A DNA stretch of 56,942 nt from Rhodococcoides corynebacterioides (GTDB lineage: Bacteria > Actinomycetota > Actinomycetes > Mycobacteriales > Mycobacteriaceae). Where the stretch lies: assembly GCF_019834675.1 (NCBI RefSeq), contig NZ_JABUBU010000021.1, forward strand, positions 1 to 56,942, read 5' to 3'. The position numbers and the translations under genes are program-made. Of this stretch, positions 43,508-51,934 are shown one piece after another. How positions within the stretch are numbered: position 1 is the first letter of the stretch; every line of letters begins with the position of its first letter. Below the pieces are notes generated by a model. It made no database searches, was not told where the DNA came from, and saw only the letters and a list, made by a program, of their open reading frames with translations.

Positions 43508-45588
43508 GCCCGCGCTGCCAGCACGAAGGGGAGGACGGCGTCGGCCCCGGCCCGGCGCAGGGCCCGGGCGGCCAGCGTGGTGGTCCACCCGGTGTCGGTC
43601 AGCAGATCGACGAGCAGGATCGGTCCGTCGTGCGCGGTGAGATCCGGCGCGTCGAAGGCGTCGACCAGACTCGCCACCCGGAACGCGGAATTGGCACCGG
43701 ACGCCGGCCGGGCGTCCGGGCGGCGCCGCAGGGTGCCCAGTGGCGCGAGTCGACCGATCCGCGCGAGGCGGGCACCGAGGTCCTCCATCAGCCCGGGCCG
43801 GGACGTCTCCATCACCACCACGCCGGTGGGCCGCTCCGCCCAGGTCCACCCCGCGAGTACCGCGATGCAGGCCTGCTCGAGCGCGTCGGGCGCCGGGCCG
43901 TCGTCGCCGTCGACGAGGGCGCGCAACCGTGGGCCCCAGACCGGGTCGGTCAGCCGACCGAGGACGCGTCCGGGCTCGGGGCCGTCGGTGATCCGACCCG
44001 ACAGCGTCACGCCGACCTTGGCCAACCCGGTGGGCCACTGCTTGCGCGGCGCGAGGTCGAGACCGGGGCGGTCGAGCCGCGTCCGGGTCCGGTCGACGGC
44101 GTCGGCGTCCACCTCGGCGGAGAGGTGGGTGCCGGTGCAGTTGTCGCACTTCCCGCAGCGATCGGCGTCGGCGTCGCCGGTGAGCGACGGGTCGTCCAGT
44201 TGCCGGCGCAGGAAGGCCATGCGGCACTCGTCGGTGGTCTGGTAGTCGAGCATCGCCTGCTGCTCGGCGGCGCGGGCGGCGTCGAGGCGCTCGTACCGTT
44301 CGCGGTCGTACACCCACTCCGCACCCGTGGAGAGCCAGCCGCCCTTGACCCGGCGGACGGCGCCGTCGACGTCGAGCACCTTGAGGACCATCTCGAGGCG
44401 GGTGCGGCCGAGTTCCACGAGCGGTTCGAGGGCGGGGGTGGACTGCGGTCGCTCGGTGTCGAGCACCTCCAGGACGCGGCGCACCACGTGCTCGCGCGGG
44501 AACGCCACCGAGGCGAAGTAGCTCCAGATCTCGCGGTCCTCCGGGCCCGGCAGGAGGACGACCTCCGCGCGGTCGGTGGCGCGGCCGGCGCGGCCGACCT
44601 GCTGGTAGTACGAGATGGGGGAGGACGGGGCGCCGACGTGCACCACGAACCCGAGGTCCGGCTTGTCGAACCCCATGCCGAGCGCCGACGTGGCCACCAG
44701 CGCCTTGACGCGGTTCTGCAGCAGATCCTGTTCCGCCGCTTCGCGTTCCGTCGGGTCGGTCTGACCGGTGTACGCGGCCACCGCGACGCCCCGCTCGGCC
44801 AGCAGAGCCGCGAGATCGGTCGCGCCCGCGACGGTCAGCGAATACACGATGCCCGATCCCGGCAGCGACTCGAGACGGTCGGCCAGCCACGCGAGGCGGG
44901 CGGTGGGATCGGGGATGCGCACCACCGAGAGGTGGAGGGATTCCCGGCCGAGACCGCCGCGCAGCACCTCGGTGTCGGCCCCGCCCACCCCCAACTGCGC
45001 GGCGACGTCGGCGACCACCCGATCGTTGGCCGTGGCGGTGGTGGCGAGCACGGGGACGCCGTCGCGCAGTTCGGCGACCAGCGAGCGGATGCGGCGGTAG
45101 TCCGGCCGGAAGTCGTGGCCCCAATCGGAGACGCAGTGCGCCTCGTCGACCACCACGAGGCCGGCGTCGGCGGACAGCGAGGGCAGCACCTGATCGCGGA
45201 AGTCGGGGTTGTTCAATCGCTCCGGGCTGACGAGGAGCACGTCGAGCTCCCCGGCCGCGACGCGCGCGTGCACGTTGTCCCACTCGGTGACATTGCCGGA
45301 GTTGATGGTGGCGGCCGTGACCCCGGCGCGCTCCGCCGCCGCGACCTGGTTGCGCATGAGCGCCAGCAGCGGCGAGACGATGACCGTCGGCCCCAGGCCC
45401 TGCTCGCGCAGCAACCGCGCGGCGATGAAGTAGACGGCGGACTTGCCCCAGCCGGTGCGTTGGACCACCAGCGCGCGGCGTTTGTGCACCACGAGTGCCT
45501 CGATGGCCGTCCACTGATCGTCGCGCAGCACCGCCGACGGGCCGGCCAGATCGGCGAGCAGTTCCTGCGCGCGCTCGCGCGTACTCAC
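43504..45588 (-). CDS. RecQ-family DNA helicase fused to a phosphoribosyltransferase-like domain
   Basis: A 694-residue protein. Helicase domains: Walker A RTGWGKSAVYF, DEAH box VVDEAHCVSDWGHDFRPDY, SALGMGFDKPDL, and QQVGRAGRATD. A RecQ zinc cluster follows (DECRMAFLRRQL ... CGKCDNC). Instead of an HRDC domain, the C-terminal 170 residues look like a PRTase fold ending in LLVDLLTDTGWTTTLAARALRRAGA, the place of the PRPP loop (VDDxxTTGxT). One of the paired acids is Leu, so transferase activity is doubtful. GTG start overlaps the rbsK stop, and the ABC gene overlaps its own stop. Related fusions occur in other actinobacteria to my recollection. Confidence 0.85.
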   Translation of the reverse strand: MSTRERAQELLADLAGPSAVLRDDQWTAIEALVVHKRRALVVQRTGWGKSAVYFIAARLLREQGLGPTVIVSPLLALMRNQVAAAERAGVTAATINSGNVTEWDNVHARVAAGELDVLLVSPERLNNPDFRDQVLPSLSADAGLVVVDEAHCVSDWGHDFRPDYRRIRSLVAELRDGVPVLATTATANDRVVADVAAQLGVGGADTEVLRGGLGRESLHLSVVRIPDPTARLAWLADRLESLPGSGIVYSLTVAGATDLAALLAERGVAVAAYTGQTDPTEREAAEQDLLQNRVKALVATSALGMGFDKPDLGFVVHVGAPSSPISYYQQVGRAGRATDRAEVVLLPGPEDREIWSYFASVAFPREHVVRRVLEVLDTERPQSTPALEPLVELGRTRLEMVLKVLDVDGAVRRVKGGWLSTGAEWVYDRERYERLDAARAAEQQAMLDYQTTDECRMAFLRRQLDDPSLTGDADADRCGKCDNCTGTHLSAEVDADAVDRTRTRLDRPGLDLAPRKQWPTGLAKVGVTLSGRITDGPEPGRVLGRLTDPVWGPRLRALVDGDDGPAPDALEQACIAVLAGWTWAERPTGVVVMETSRPGLMEDLGARLARIGRLAPLGTLRRRPDARPASGANSAFRVASLVDAFDAPDLTAHDGPILLVDLLTDTGWTTTLAARALRRAGADAVLPFVLAARA

Positions 45589-46457
45589 GCGAAATCCTGA
45601 GCGGCGTGGTCGATCTCGGCCGCGGTCGGGGCCGCGATGCCCGCTCGGGTGGTCGCGAGCGCACCGCCGACGACGGCGCGGCGCACCGCGGCCACGGGCC
45701 CGTCCCGCCAGGCGACGGCGAGCGCGCCGGTGAACGCGTCGCCGGCGCCGGTGGTGTCGATCGCCTGCACGCGCGGTGCGGGGACCTCGGTGACGACGCC
45801 GTCGGGTCCGCGATGCCGGGCACCGCGCGCGCCCAGGGTGGTGACGACGTGCGGGGCGCGCTCGACGGCGTCACCGAGCGCTCGATGCTCGCTCTCGTTG
45901 ACCACCAGCACGTCGACGACGTCGAGGAGCGCGTCGGGCACCGGCCGGACCGGAGACGGGTTGAGGAAGACGGTGGTAGCGCCGCGGCGCGCGGCCTCGG
46001 CCGCGGCGACGACGGTGGGCACCGGAATCTCCAGTTGCAGCAACAGGACGTCGGCGCCCTCGATCGCCGCGACGTCGTCCGCGCCCAGCTCGGAAAGGGA
46101 GTCGTTGGCCCCGGCGACGACGACGATGGTGTTCTCGGCGGCGTCGTCCACGGTGACCACGGCGACGCCGCTGGCGCCGGGCGTCGTGCGCAGGGTGTCG
46201 GTGTCGATGCCGTCGGCCTGCAGACTCGCCCGCAGCTCGGGAGCGAAGGCGTCGTCCCCGACCGCGCCGACGAACCGGACGTCCCCGCCGGCCCGCGCCG
46301 CGGCGACGGCTTGATTGGCGCCCTTGCCGCCGCGGCCGAGGACCAGTTCGGTGCCCGCGACCGTCTCGCCGGGGGCGGGCAGCGACGGCGTCCGCGCCGA
46401 GACGTCCATGTTGATGCTGCCGACGACGGTGATGCGCGGGGGTTCCGGAGGGGCCAC
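45585..46457 (-). CDS. rbsK: Ribokinase (PfkB family)
   Basis: A 290-residue sugar kinase phosphorylating ribose to ribose 5-phosphate. Motifs: VVGSINMDVSARTPSLPAPGETV, GRGGKGANQAVAAARAGGDV, and the catalytic DTTGAGDAFTGALA. It is not accompanied by ribose transport genes, which usually travel with rbsK; instead it is coupled by GTGA to the RecQ-PRTase gene. ATG start at 46457. Another PfkB specificity (for example deoxyribose or a nucleoside) cannot be excluded. Confidence 0.88.
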   Translation of the reverse strand: MAPPEPPRITVVGSINMDVSARTPSLPAPGETVAGTELVLGRGGKGANQAVAAARAGGDVRFVGAVGDDAFAPELRASLQADGIDTDTLRTTPGASGVAVVTVDDAAENTIVVVAGANDSLSELGADDVAAIEGADVLLLQLEIPVPTVVAAAEAARRGATTVFLNPSPVRPVPDALLDVVDVLVVNESEHRALGDAVERAPHVVTTLGARGARHRGPDGVVTEVPAPRVQAIDTTGAGDAFTGALAVAWRDGPVAAVRRAVVGGALATTRAGIAAPTAAEIDHAAQDFA

Positions 46458-46467
46458 GACGCCGACA

Positions 46468-47787
46468 CTAACCGTCGGCGCCGACAGCCTCGTCTCGCGC
46501 GGACGGCGCGGTGACCGCCCGACGACGCCCTCGACGGTCGTACAGCGCCGCGACCGCCGCGCCGACGACGAGGCCGAGTGCCAGACCGATCAGCGTCATA
46601 GTCAGGCCGTGCGCGAACCCGGCCGACCACCGGCCGTCGAAGTACAGGACGGCGCGGACCGCCAGGTAGACCTGGTGCATCGGCTCGAACGTGGCGAGGA
46701 ATCCGAACAGCCGCGGGGTGGCCTCGATGGGGATGGTGGCGCCCGCCGACGGGAGTCCGAGGATGACGAAGAGGACGAGGTTGATCACCAGCCCCGGGGT
46801 GCCGAAGACGGCGACCACGGACATGGCCGTGACACCGACCGCGCTGATCGCGAGGGCGCCGTAGAGCCACAGCAGCAGCGCGTTCGGCGTGGGCATGCCC
46901 AGGGCGGCGGCGATGGCGAGGTACAGCGCGGAGACGACGGCGCCGACGGCGACCATGGTCAGCCACTTCGCGACCAGCGTGCGCAGACGGCTCACCGGGA
47001 CCGCCGGCTTCTGTCGGAAGAACGGTCCGTACTCGAGCGGGAGGTAGCCGATGGCCCCGTCGACGAGTGCGTTGGCGATGGTGGCGCCGGTGAAGCCGGC
47101 GAGGACGAGCAGCAGGGCGTAGTAGAACGCGGACAGGCCGAGCCCGGTGCCGCCCGGCAGGGGGTCGTACGGCGCGACGACGACGTCGATGGGCTGCGCG
47201 AGGGTGAGTGCGGCGGTGCCGGTCAGGGCGGTTCCCTCGGGCAGACCGGCGGTGACCTGGTCGACGAGCTGCGACCCGACCGTCGAATTCGCCTCGGCGA
47301 GCGCACGGTCGGCGACGGTGCTCGCGAGCGTCGACCCGAGCGTGCCGGCGCGGGGGTTGGTGCTGACGGTGACGATCGGCTTCTCGACGTCGCCCGGAAC
47401 CGCGGCGGCCTCGGCGAGCACGGTGACGCGCTTGGTGAAGTCGCTGGGAATCGTCACGGCGGCGTAGACGTCGCCGTTCGCCAGCATCTCCTGCGCCTGC
47501 GCGATGCCGACCACGCGGAGGTCGAACCGATCGGGGTCGAGGCCCTTCTCGATGCCGTCGGCGATGGACGCGCCGAGATTGGCCTGCTGTCCGTTCGGCA
47601 GGACGTCGCCCTCGTCGTTCTGCACGAGCGCAAGGGGGAAGTGGTGCAGGTTCTTCTGCGGGTCCGCGACGCCGCCGAGGTAGAGCGCGGCGAGCAGGGA
47701 CATCAGGAGCGAGACGACGACGACGGGGATCGCCCAGGTGAGGGGTCGGCGGAACGCCGACGGACGCGGTGCGGTCTCGGTGGACAT
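46468..47787 (-). CDS. DUF3533 / YhgE-like membrane exporter component
   Basis: A 439-residue membrane protein. An N-terminal helix (TWAIPVVVVSLLMSLLAALYLGG) is followed by an external domain of about 190 residues (HHFPLALVQNDEGDV ... DVVVAPYDPLPGGTGLG) and six C-terminal helices. This is the DUF3533/ABC-2-like fold related to YhgE/Pip. ATG at 47787 (MSTETAPRPS) begins with the same six residues as the divergent TetR. A nested operator lies between the two, so it is very likely under that repressor; a role in efflux of a toxic compound is inferred from this arrangement. Confidence 0.75.
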   Translation of the reverse strand: MSTETAPRPSAFRRPLTWAIPVVVVSLLMSLLAALYLGGVADPQKNLHHFPLALVQNDEGDVLPNGQQANLGASIADGIEKGLDPDRFDLRVVGIAQAQEMLANGDVYAAVTIPSDFTKRVTVLAEAAAVPGDVEKPIVTVSTNPRAGTLGSTLASTVADRALAEANSTVGSQLVDQVTAGLPEGTALTGTAALTLAQPIDVVVAPYDPLPGGTGLGLSAFYYALLLVLAGFTGATIANALVDGAIGYLPLEYGPFFRQKPAVPVSRLRTLVAKWLTMVAVGAVVSALYLAIAAALGMPTPNALLLWLYGALAISAVGVTAMSVVAVFGTPGLVINLVLFVILGLPSAGATIPIEATPRLFGFLATFEPMHQVYLAVRAVLYFDGRWSAGFAHGLTMTLIGLALGLVVGAAVAALYDRRGRRRAVTAPSARDEAVGADG

Positions 47788-47822
47788 GGCAGGTCCCTCT
47801 CGGCGGAGTCGGTGGCGTGTAC

Positions 47823-47870
47823 TCGATGCACTTCTGTATCGAGTGACGGTTCGATACAGTAGTGCATCGA
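47823..47870. promoter_or_regulatory. Double palindromic operator between the DUF3533 and tetR genes
   Basis: Two 20-base arms, 47823-47842 and 47851-47870, are inverted copies of each other (19 of 20 bases) around an 8-base spacer. Each arm is itself a near-palindrome (TCGATGCA-N4-TGTATCGA and TCGATACA-N4-TGCATCGA), the size of a TetR dimer site. TACAGT (47855-47860) could be the tetR -10. Strong candidate for autoregulation and repression of the exporter. Confidence 0.72.
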
Positions 47871-47898
47871 ACCTGCGACCGACAAGGACCGACCCCCT

Positions 47899-48555
47899 GT
47901 GAGCACCGAGACAGCCCGGCCGAAACGCAGCCGCGCCGCGACGCGCGAACGCGTGCTGGACGGCGCCCTGGCCGAGTTCGCCGAGCGAGGGTTCGGCCGA
48001 TCCACCCCGGAACGGATCTGCGAGCGCGCCGGCTTCACCCGCGGCGCCTTCTACTCGAACTTCTCCTCGATGGACGAGGTCTTCCTCGCCCTCTGGCAGC
48101 GGCAGGCGAACGCGCTGGTCGAGCGACTCCGCGCGGCGGTGGAGGACGTGCACGTCGACGCGCCCCCCGCGGCCCCCGCGCCGTCGGGGGATCGCGCATT
48201 CACGGACACCGTCGCCGACGGCCTCGCCGGGCTCACCGCGGACGTGTCCTGGCACGTCCTCACCGCGGAGTTCTCGGCCTACGCCGCCCGTCGACCGGAG
48301 GTCGCCCGCGTCATCGTCGAGCACCGCGCGACCATGCGGCACGCGCTGCTGCCCATGATCGAGCGCGTCCTGGCCGCATTCGGTCGAGAACTTGCCGTCG
48401 ACGAAGACACCATGGGCCGCAGCGTCGTCGCCGCCTACGACGGGGCCATGGCCCAGGCCATGATCGAACCCGACGACCCCGCGCCGCGACGGCTCGCTCT
48501 CGAGCTCGTCGCGGCGGTCATCTGGACTCGATCACGTCCCGTGCGAGATCAGTAG
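47899..48555 (+). CDS. TetR-family transcriptional repressor
   Basis: A 218-residue TetR regulator: HTH in the first 60 residues (RVLDGALAEFAERGFGRSTPERICERAGFTRGAFYSNFSSMDEVFLALW), then an all-helical ligand-binding domain without recognisable specificity. GTG start at 47899. It is divergent from the DUF3533 membrane gene with a double operator between, the standard layout for a self-repressing efflux regulator. Its last seven bases overlap the convergent OYE gene. Confidence 0.9.
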   Translation: MSTETARPKRSRAATRERVLDGALAEFAERGFGRSTPERICERAGFTRGAFYSNFSSMDEVFLALWQRQANALVERLRAAVEDVHVDAPPAAPAPSGDRAFTDTVADGLAGLTADVSWHVLTAEFSAYAARRPEVARVIVEHRATMRHALLPMIERVLAAFGRELAVDEDTMGRSVVAAYDGAMAQAMIEPDDPAPRRLALELVAAVIWTRSRPVRDQ

Positions 48556-49652
48556 GCCCGCTCGTACTGCGGCGGCGTCGCCGGGGTCATCTCCACGCCG
48601 AGTTCCTGCGCCGCCCGACGCGGCCAGTACGGGTCGCGCAGCAGCGCGCGGCCGAGCAGGACGGCGACGGCGTCCCCCGAGGCGACGACGTCCTCGGCCT
48701 GCTTGGCCTCGTCGATCAGCCCGACGGCCGCGGCGGGCACGGTGGTCTCGCTCTGGATCCGCCGCGCGAACGGCACCTGATAGCCGGGAGCGACCGGAAT
48801 GTCGGCCTTGGCGACGTTGCCGCCGGTGGAGACGTCGATCAGGTCGACCCCGTGATCCTGCAGCCGCTCGGTGAGCAGCACCGTCTGGTCGGCGGTCCAG
48901 GCGTCGGAGTCGACGCCGCGGTCCTCGCCGGTCCAGTCGGTCGCGCTGACGCGCACGAAGACGGGGCGCTCGGCCGGCCAGACCTCGCGCACGGCGTCGA
49001 CCACGCGCAGGAGGAATCGGGCCCGGCCGTCGCAGCTGCCGCCGTACTCGTCGGTGCGGAGGTTGCTCGCGGGGGAGAGGAACTGGTGCAGCAGGTACCC
49101 GTGCGCGGCGTGGATCTCGACGATCTCGACGCCCGCCCGGAGAGCACGCGTCGCCGCCGCCCGGAAATCGTCGACGACGGTGTCGATGTCCTCGACGGAC
49201 ATCTCCCGCGGCGCCGGGTAGTGCCCGAACGGGACGGCGCTGGGGCCGAGCGTCTCCCAGTGCAGCGGGTTCTCCGCCGGCAGGGGCTTGCCGCCGCGCC
49301 ACGGGGCGTCGGTGGACGCCTTGCGGCCGGCGTGTGCGAGCTGGACGGCCGGCACGCTGCCGTGCGCGACGATCTCGGCGACCACGTCGGTGAGCGCCCG
49401 CTCCTGCTCGTCGGTCCACAGACCCAGGTCCCACGGGCTGATCCGCCCCTCGGGCGACACCGACGTCGCCTCGGTCACGATCAGCCCGGCGCCGCCGACC
49501 GCGCGCGAGATCAGATGCGTCCGGTGCCAGGCGTTCATCGCCCCGACCTGCGGCCCGTCCGCGTCGGCCGAGTACTGGCACATCGGCGACATCCAGATGC
49601 GGTTGGGGACGGTCAGCTCCCGCAGGGTCAGGGGCTCGAACAGCACGCTCAT
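48549..49652 (-). CDS. Old Yellow Enzyme family NADH:flavin oxidoreductase (YqjM type)
   Basis: A 367-residue FMN-dependent ene-reductase: [16 protein letters not shown] (the Cys that tunes FMN in the YqjM subclass), [10 protein letters not shown], the catalytic [26 protein letters not shown] with the substrate-binding His pair, and [31 protein letters not shown]. It reduces activated C=C bonds; natural substrate unknown. ATG at 49652. It stands alone, with the divergent proA start 86 bases away. Confidence 0.92.
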   Translation of the reverse strand: MSVLFEPLTLRELTVPNRIWMSPMCQYSADADGPQVGAMNAWHRTHLISRAVGGAGLIVTEATSVSPEGRISPWDLGLWTDEQERALTDVVAEIVAHGSVPAVQLAHAGRKASTDAPWRGGKPLPAENPLHWETLGPSAVPFGHYPAPREMSVEDIDTVVDDFRAAATRALRAGVEIVEIHAAHGYLLHQFLSPASNLRTDEYGGSCDGRARFLLRVVDAVREVWPAERPVFVRVSATDWTGEDRGVDSDAWTADQTVLLTERLQDHGVDLIDVSTGGNVAKADIPVAPGYQVPFARRIQSETTVPAAAVGLIDEAKQAEDVVASGDAVAVLLGRALLRDPYWPRRAAQELGVEMTPATPPQYERAY

Positions 49653-49725
49653 CGATTCACTCCTCGTCTCGACTCCCTCTCTCGTTCGTGGCCAACCGGC
49701 TCGGCGGCGAACTATTCCCGGCGTT

Positions 49726-49731
49726 TACCCT
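49726..49731 (+). promoter_or_regulatory. -10 hexamer of a leaderless proA transcript
   Basis: TACCCT ends six bases before the proA GTG, predicting initiation at the start codon. Confidence 0.42.
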
Positions 49732-49737
49732 GGGTTC

Positions 49738-51003
49738 GTGACCGCTGTCTCTCCCGCATCCGTCTCTCTCGGGGAGGCCGTCCACGCCGCGGCCCGACGC
49801 GCCCGGCTCGCGGCGCGCGTCCTCGCGCAGACCACCACGGCGGACAAGGACCGGGCGCTCCACGCCGCGGCCGACGCCCTGCTCGCCGCGGCGGACACCG
49901 TGCTCACGGCCAACGCCGAGGACGTCGTGACCGCCGCGGCGGACGGCACCCCGGACTCGGTGCTCGATCGGCTGCGTCTGACGCCCGACCGGATCGACGG
50001 CATCGCCTCCGGTCTGCGGCAGGTGGCCGGTCTGCCGGACCCGGTCGGCGTGACCCTGGAGGGCACCACCCTGCCCAACGGACTCGAGACCCGTCGGGTG
50101 AGCGTGCCCCTGGGCGTCGTCGGGATGATCTACGAGGCGCGGCCCAACGTCACGGTCGACGCCTTCGGTCTCACGCTGAAGTCCGGCAACGCCGTGCTGC
50201 TGCGCGGCTCGTCGTCCGCCGCGCGCACCAACGCGGCGCTGGTCGACGTGCTGCGGGCGTCGCTCGCCGCGGAGGGCCTGCCCGCCGACGCCGTGCAGTT
50301 GCTCTCGTCGGAGGACCGCGCGACCGTCACGCACCTCATCCGGGCGCGCGGGCTGGTCGACGTCGTCGTGCCGCGCGGGGGAGCGGGCCTCATCGCCGCC
50401 GTCGTGCGGGACGCGACGGTGCCGACCATCGAGACCGGCGTCGGCAACTGCCACGTGTACGTCGACGCCTCGGCGGACCTCGACGTCGCCGAGCGCATCG
50501 TCCTCAACGCCAAGACCCGTCGCGTCAGCGTGTGCAACGCCGCCGAGACCGTCCTGATCGACCGCGCGGTCGCCGAGACGGCGGTGCCGCGGCTGACGGC
50601 GGCGCTGCAGGCGCACGACGTGCGCGTGCACGGCGATCTGCCCGGCCTGATCCCGGCCACCGACGCGGACTGGGAACAGGAGTACCTCTCGCACGACATC
50701 GCGCTCGCCGTGGTGGACGGGGTGGACGGGGCGATCGGGCACATCGACCGCTACGGCACCGGCCACACCGAGGCCATCGTCGCGCGCGACGTCGCGGCCG
50801 CCCGGACCTTCACCGCGCGCGTCGACGCCGCCGCCGTCATGGTCAACGCCTCGACCGCCTTCACCGACGGCGAGCAGTTCGGCTTCGGCGCCGAGATCGG
50901 CATCTCCACGCAGAAGCTCCACGCCCGCGGCCCGATGGGACTCCGCGAGCTCACCTCGTCCAAGTGGATCGTGTGGGGCGACGGACACGTCCGCCCGGCC
51001 TGA
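49738..51003 (+). CDS. proA: Glutamate-5-semialdehyde dehydrogenase ProA
   Basis: Second enzyme of proline synthesis, reducing glutamyl 5-phosphate; 421 residues. Motifs: [59 protein letters not shown], catalytic Cys in [14 protein letters not shown], and the C-terminal [24 protein letters not shown] at 49738 gives the usual N-terminus. It has its own promoter, consistent with being separated from proB. Confidence 0.96.
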   Translation: MTAVSPASVSLGEAVHAAARRARLAARVLAQTTTADKDRALHAAADALLAAADTVLTANAEDVVTAAADGTPDSVLDRLRLTPDRIDGIASGLRQVAGLPDPVGVTLEGTTLPNGLETRRVSVPLGVVGMIYEARPNVTVDAFGLTLKSGNAVLLRGSSSAARTNAALVDVLRASLAAEGLPADAVQLLSSEDRATVTHLIRARGLVDVVVPRGGAGLIAAVVRDATVPTIETGVGNCHVYVDASADLDVAERIVLNAKTRRVSVCNAAETVLIDRAVAETAVPRLTAALQAHDVRVHGDLPGLIPATDADWEQEYLSHDIALAVVDGVDGAIGHIDRYGTGHTEAIVARDVAAARTFTARVDAAAVMVNASTAFTDGEQFGFGAEIGISTQKLHARGPMGLRELTSSKWIVWGDGHVRPA

Positions 51004-51034
51004 CCCCGACTCGCCACTCACCCGAAGGCTCCTC

Positions 51035-51934
51035 GTGACCCCTGCGCTCCAGACCCCCGCCGGTACCGCGAACATCGTCCCCGTCTTCACCGACGTCGAC
51101 GACGTCGTCGCCCGGCTCGCGACCACCGGCTACCTCGCCGACAAGGCCACGGCCACCGCGGTCTTCCTGGCCGATCGGCTGGGCAAGCCGCTGCTGGTCG
51201 AGGGGCCGGCGGGTGTCGGCAAGACCGAGCTGGCGCGGGCCGTCGCGCAGGCCACCGGCGCGGAACTGGTGCGGCTGCAGTGCTACGAGGGCGTCGACGA
51301 GGCCCGCGCGCTCTACGAGTGGAACCACGCCAAGCAGATCCTGCGCATCCAGGCCGACCAGGGCTCGGGCTGGGACGCCACGCGGCACGACGTGTTCTCC
51401 GAGGAGTTCCTGCTGCCGCGGCCGCTGCTGACCGCGATCCGCCGCAGCGACCCGACGGTCCTGCTGATCGACGAGACCGACAAGGCGGACGTCGAGATCG
51501 AGGGTCTGCTGCTCGAGGTGCTCAGCGACTTCGCCGTCACCGTTCCCGAGCTCGGCACCGTCACCGCGACCCGCCGGCCGTTCACCGTCCTCACCTCCAA
51601 CGCGACCCGCGAGCTCACCGAGGCGCTCAAGCGCCGGTGCCTGTTCCTCCACCTCGACTTCCCGGACGCCGCACTCGAACGCCGCATCCTGGCGAGCCGC
51701 GTCCCCGAGCTGCCCGACGCGATGGCCGAGCAGATCGTCCGCATCGTCCAGGTGCTCCGGGACATGCAGCTGCAGAAGGTGCCGTCGGTTGCCGAGACCA
51801 TCGACTGGGGTCGGACGTTGCTCGCGCTGGGCGCCGACTCGGTCGACGACGCCGTCGTGAAGTCGACGTTGGGCGTGGTGCTCAAGCACCGCTCCGACAC
51901 CGAGCGGGCCGTCGCCGAACTGCGCCTGGGCTGA
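51035..51934 (+). CDS. MoxR-type AAA+ ATPase
   Basis: A 299-residue AAA+ ATPase of the MoxR/CoxD group: Walker A EGPAGVGKTELARA, Walker B TVLLIDETDKAD, sensor TSNATREL, arginine finger region KRRCLFLHLDFP. Such ATPases act with VWA partners as chaperones that insert metals or cofactors into enzymes. The partner is immediately downstream, overlapping by one base (TGATG). GTG start at 51035. The client enzyme is not identifiable here. Confidence 0.9.
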   Translation: MTPALQTPAGTANIVPVFTDVDDVVARLATTGYLADKATATAVFLADRLGKPLLVEGPAGVGKTELARAVAQATGAELVRLQCYEGVDEARALYEWNHAKQILRIQADQGSGWDATRHDVFSEEFLLPRPLLTAIRRSDPTVLLIDETDKADVEIEGLLLEVLSDFAVTVPELGTVTATRRPFTVLTSNATRELTEALKRRCLFLHLDFPDAALERRILASRVPELPDAMAEQIVRIVQVLRDMQLQKVPSVAETIDWGRTLLALGADSVDDAVVKSTLGVVLKHRSDTERAVAELRLG

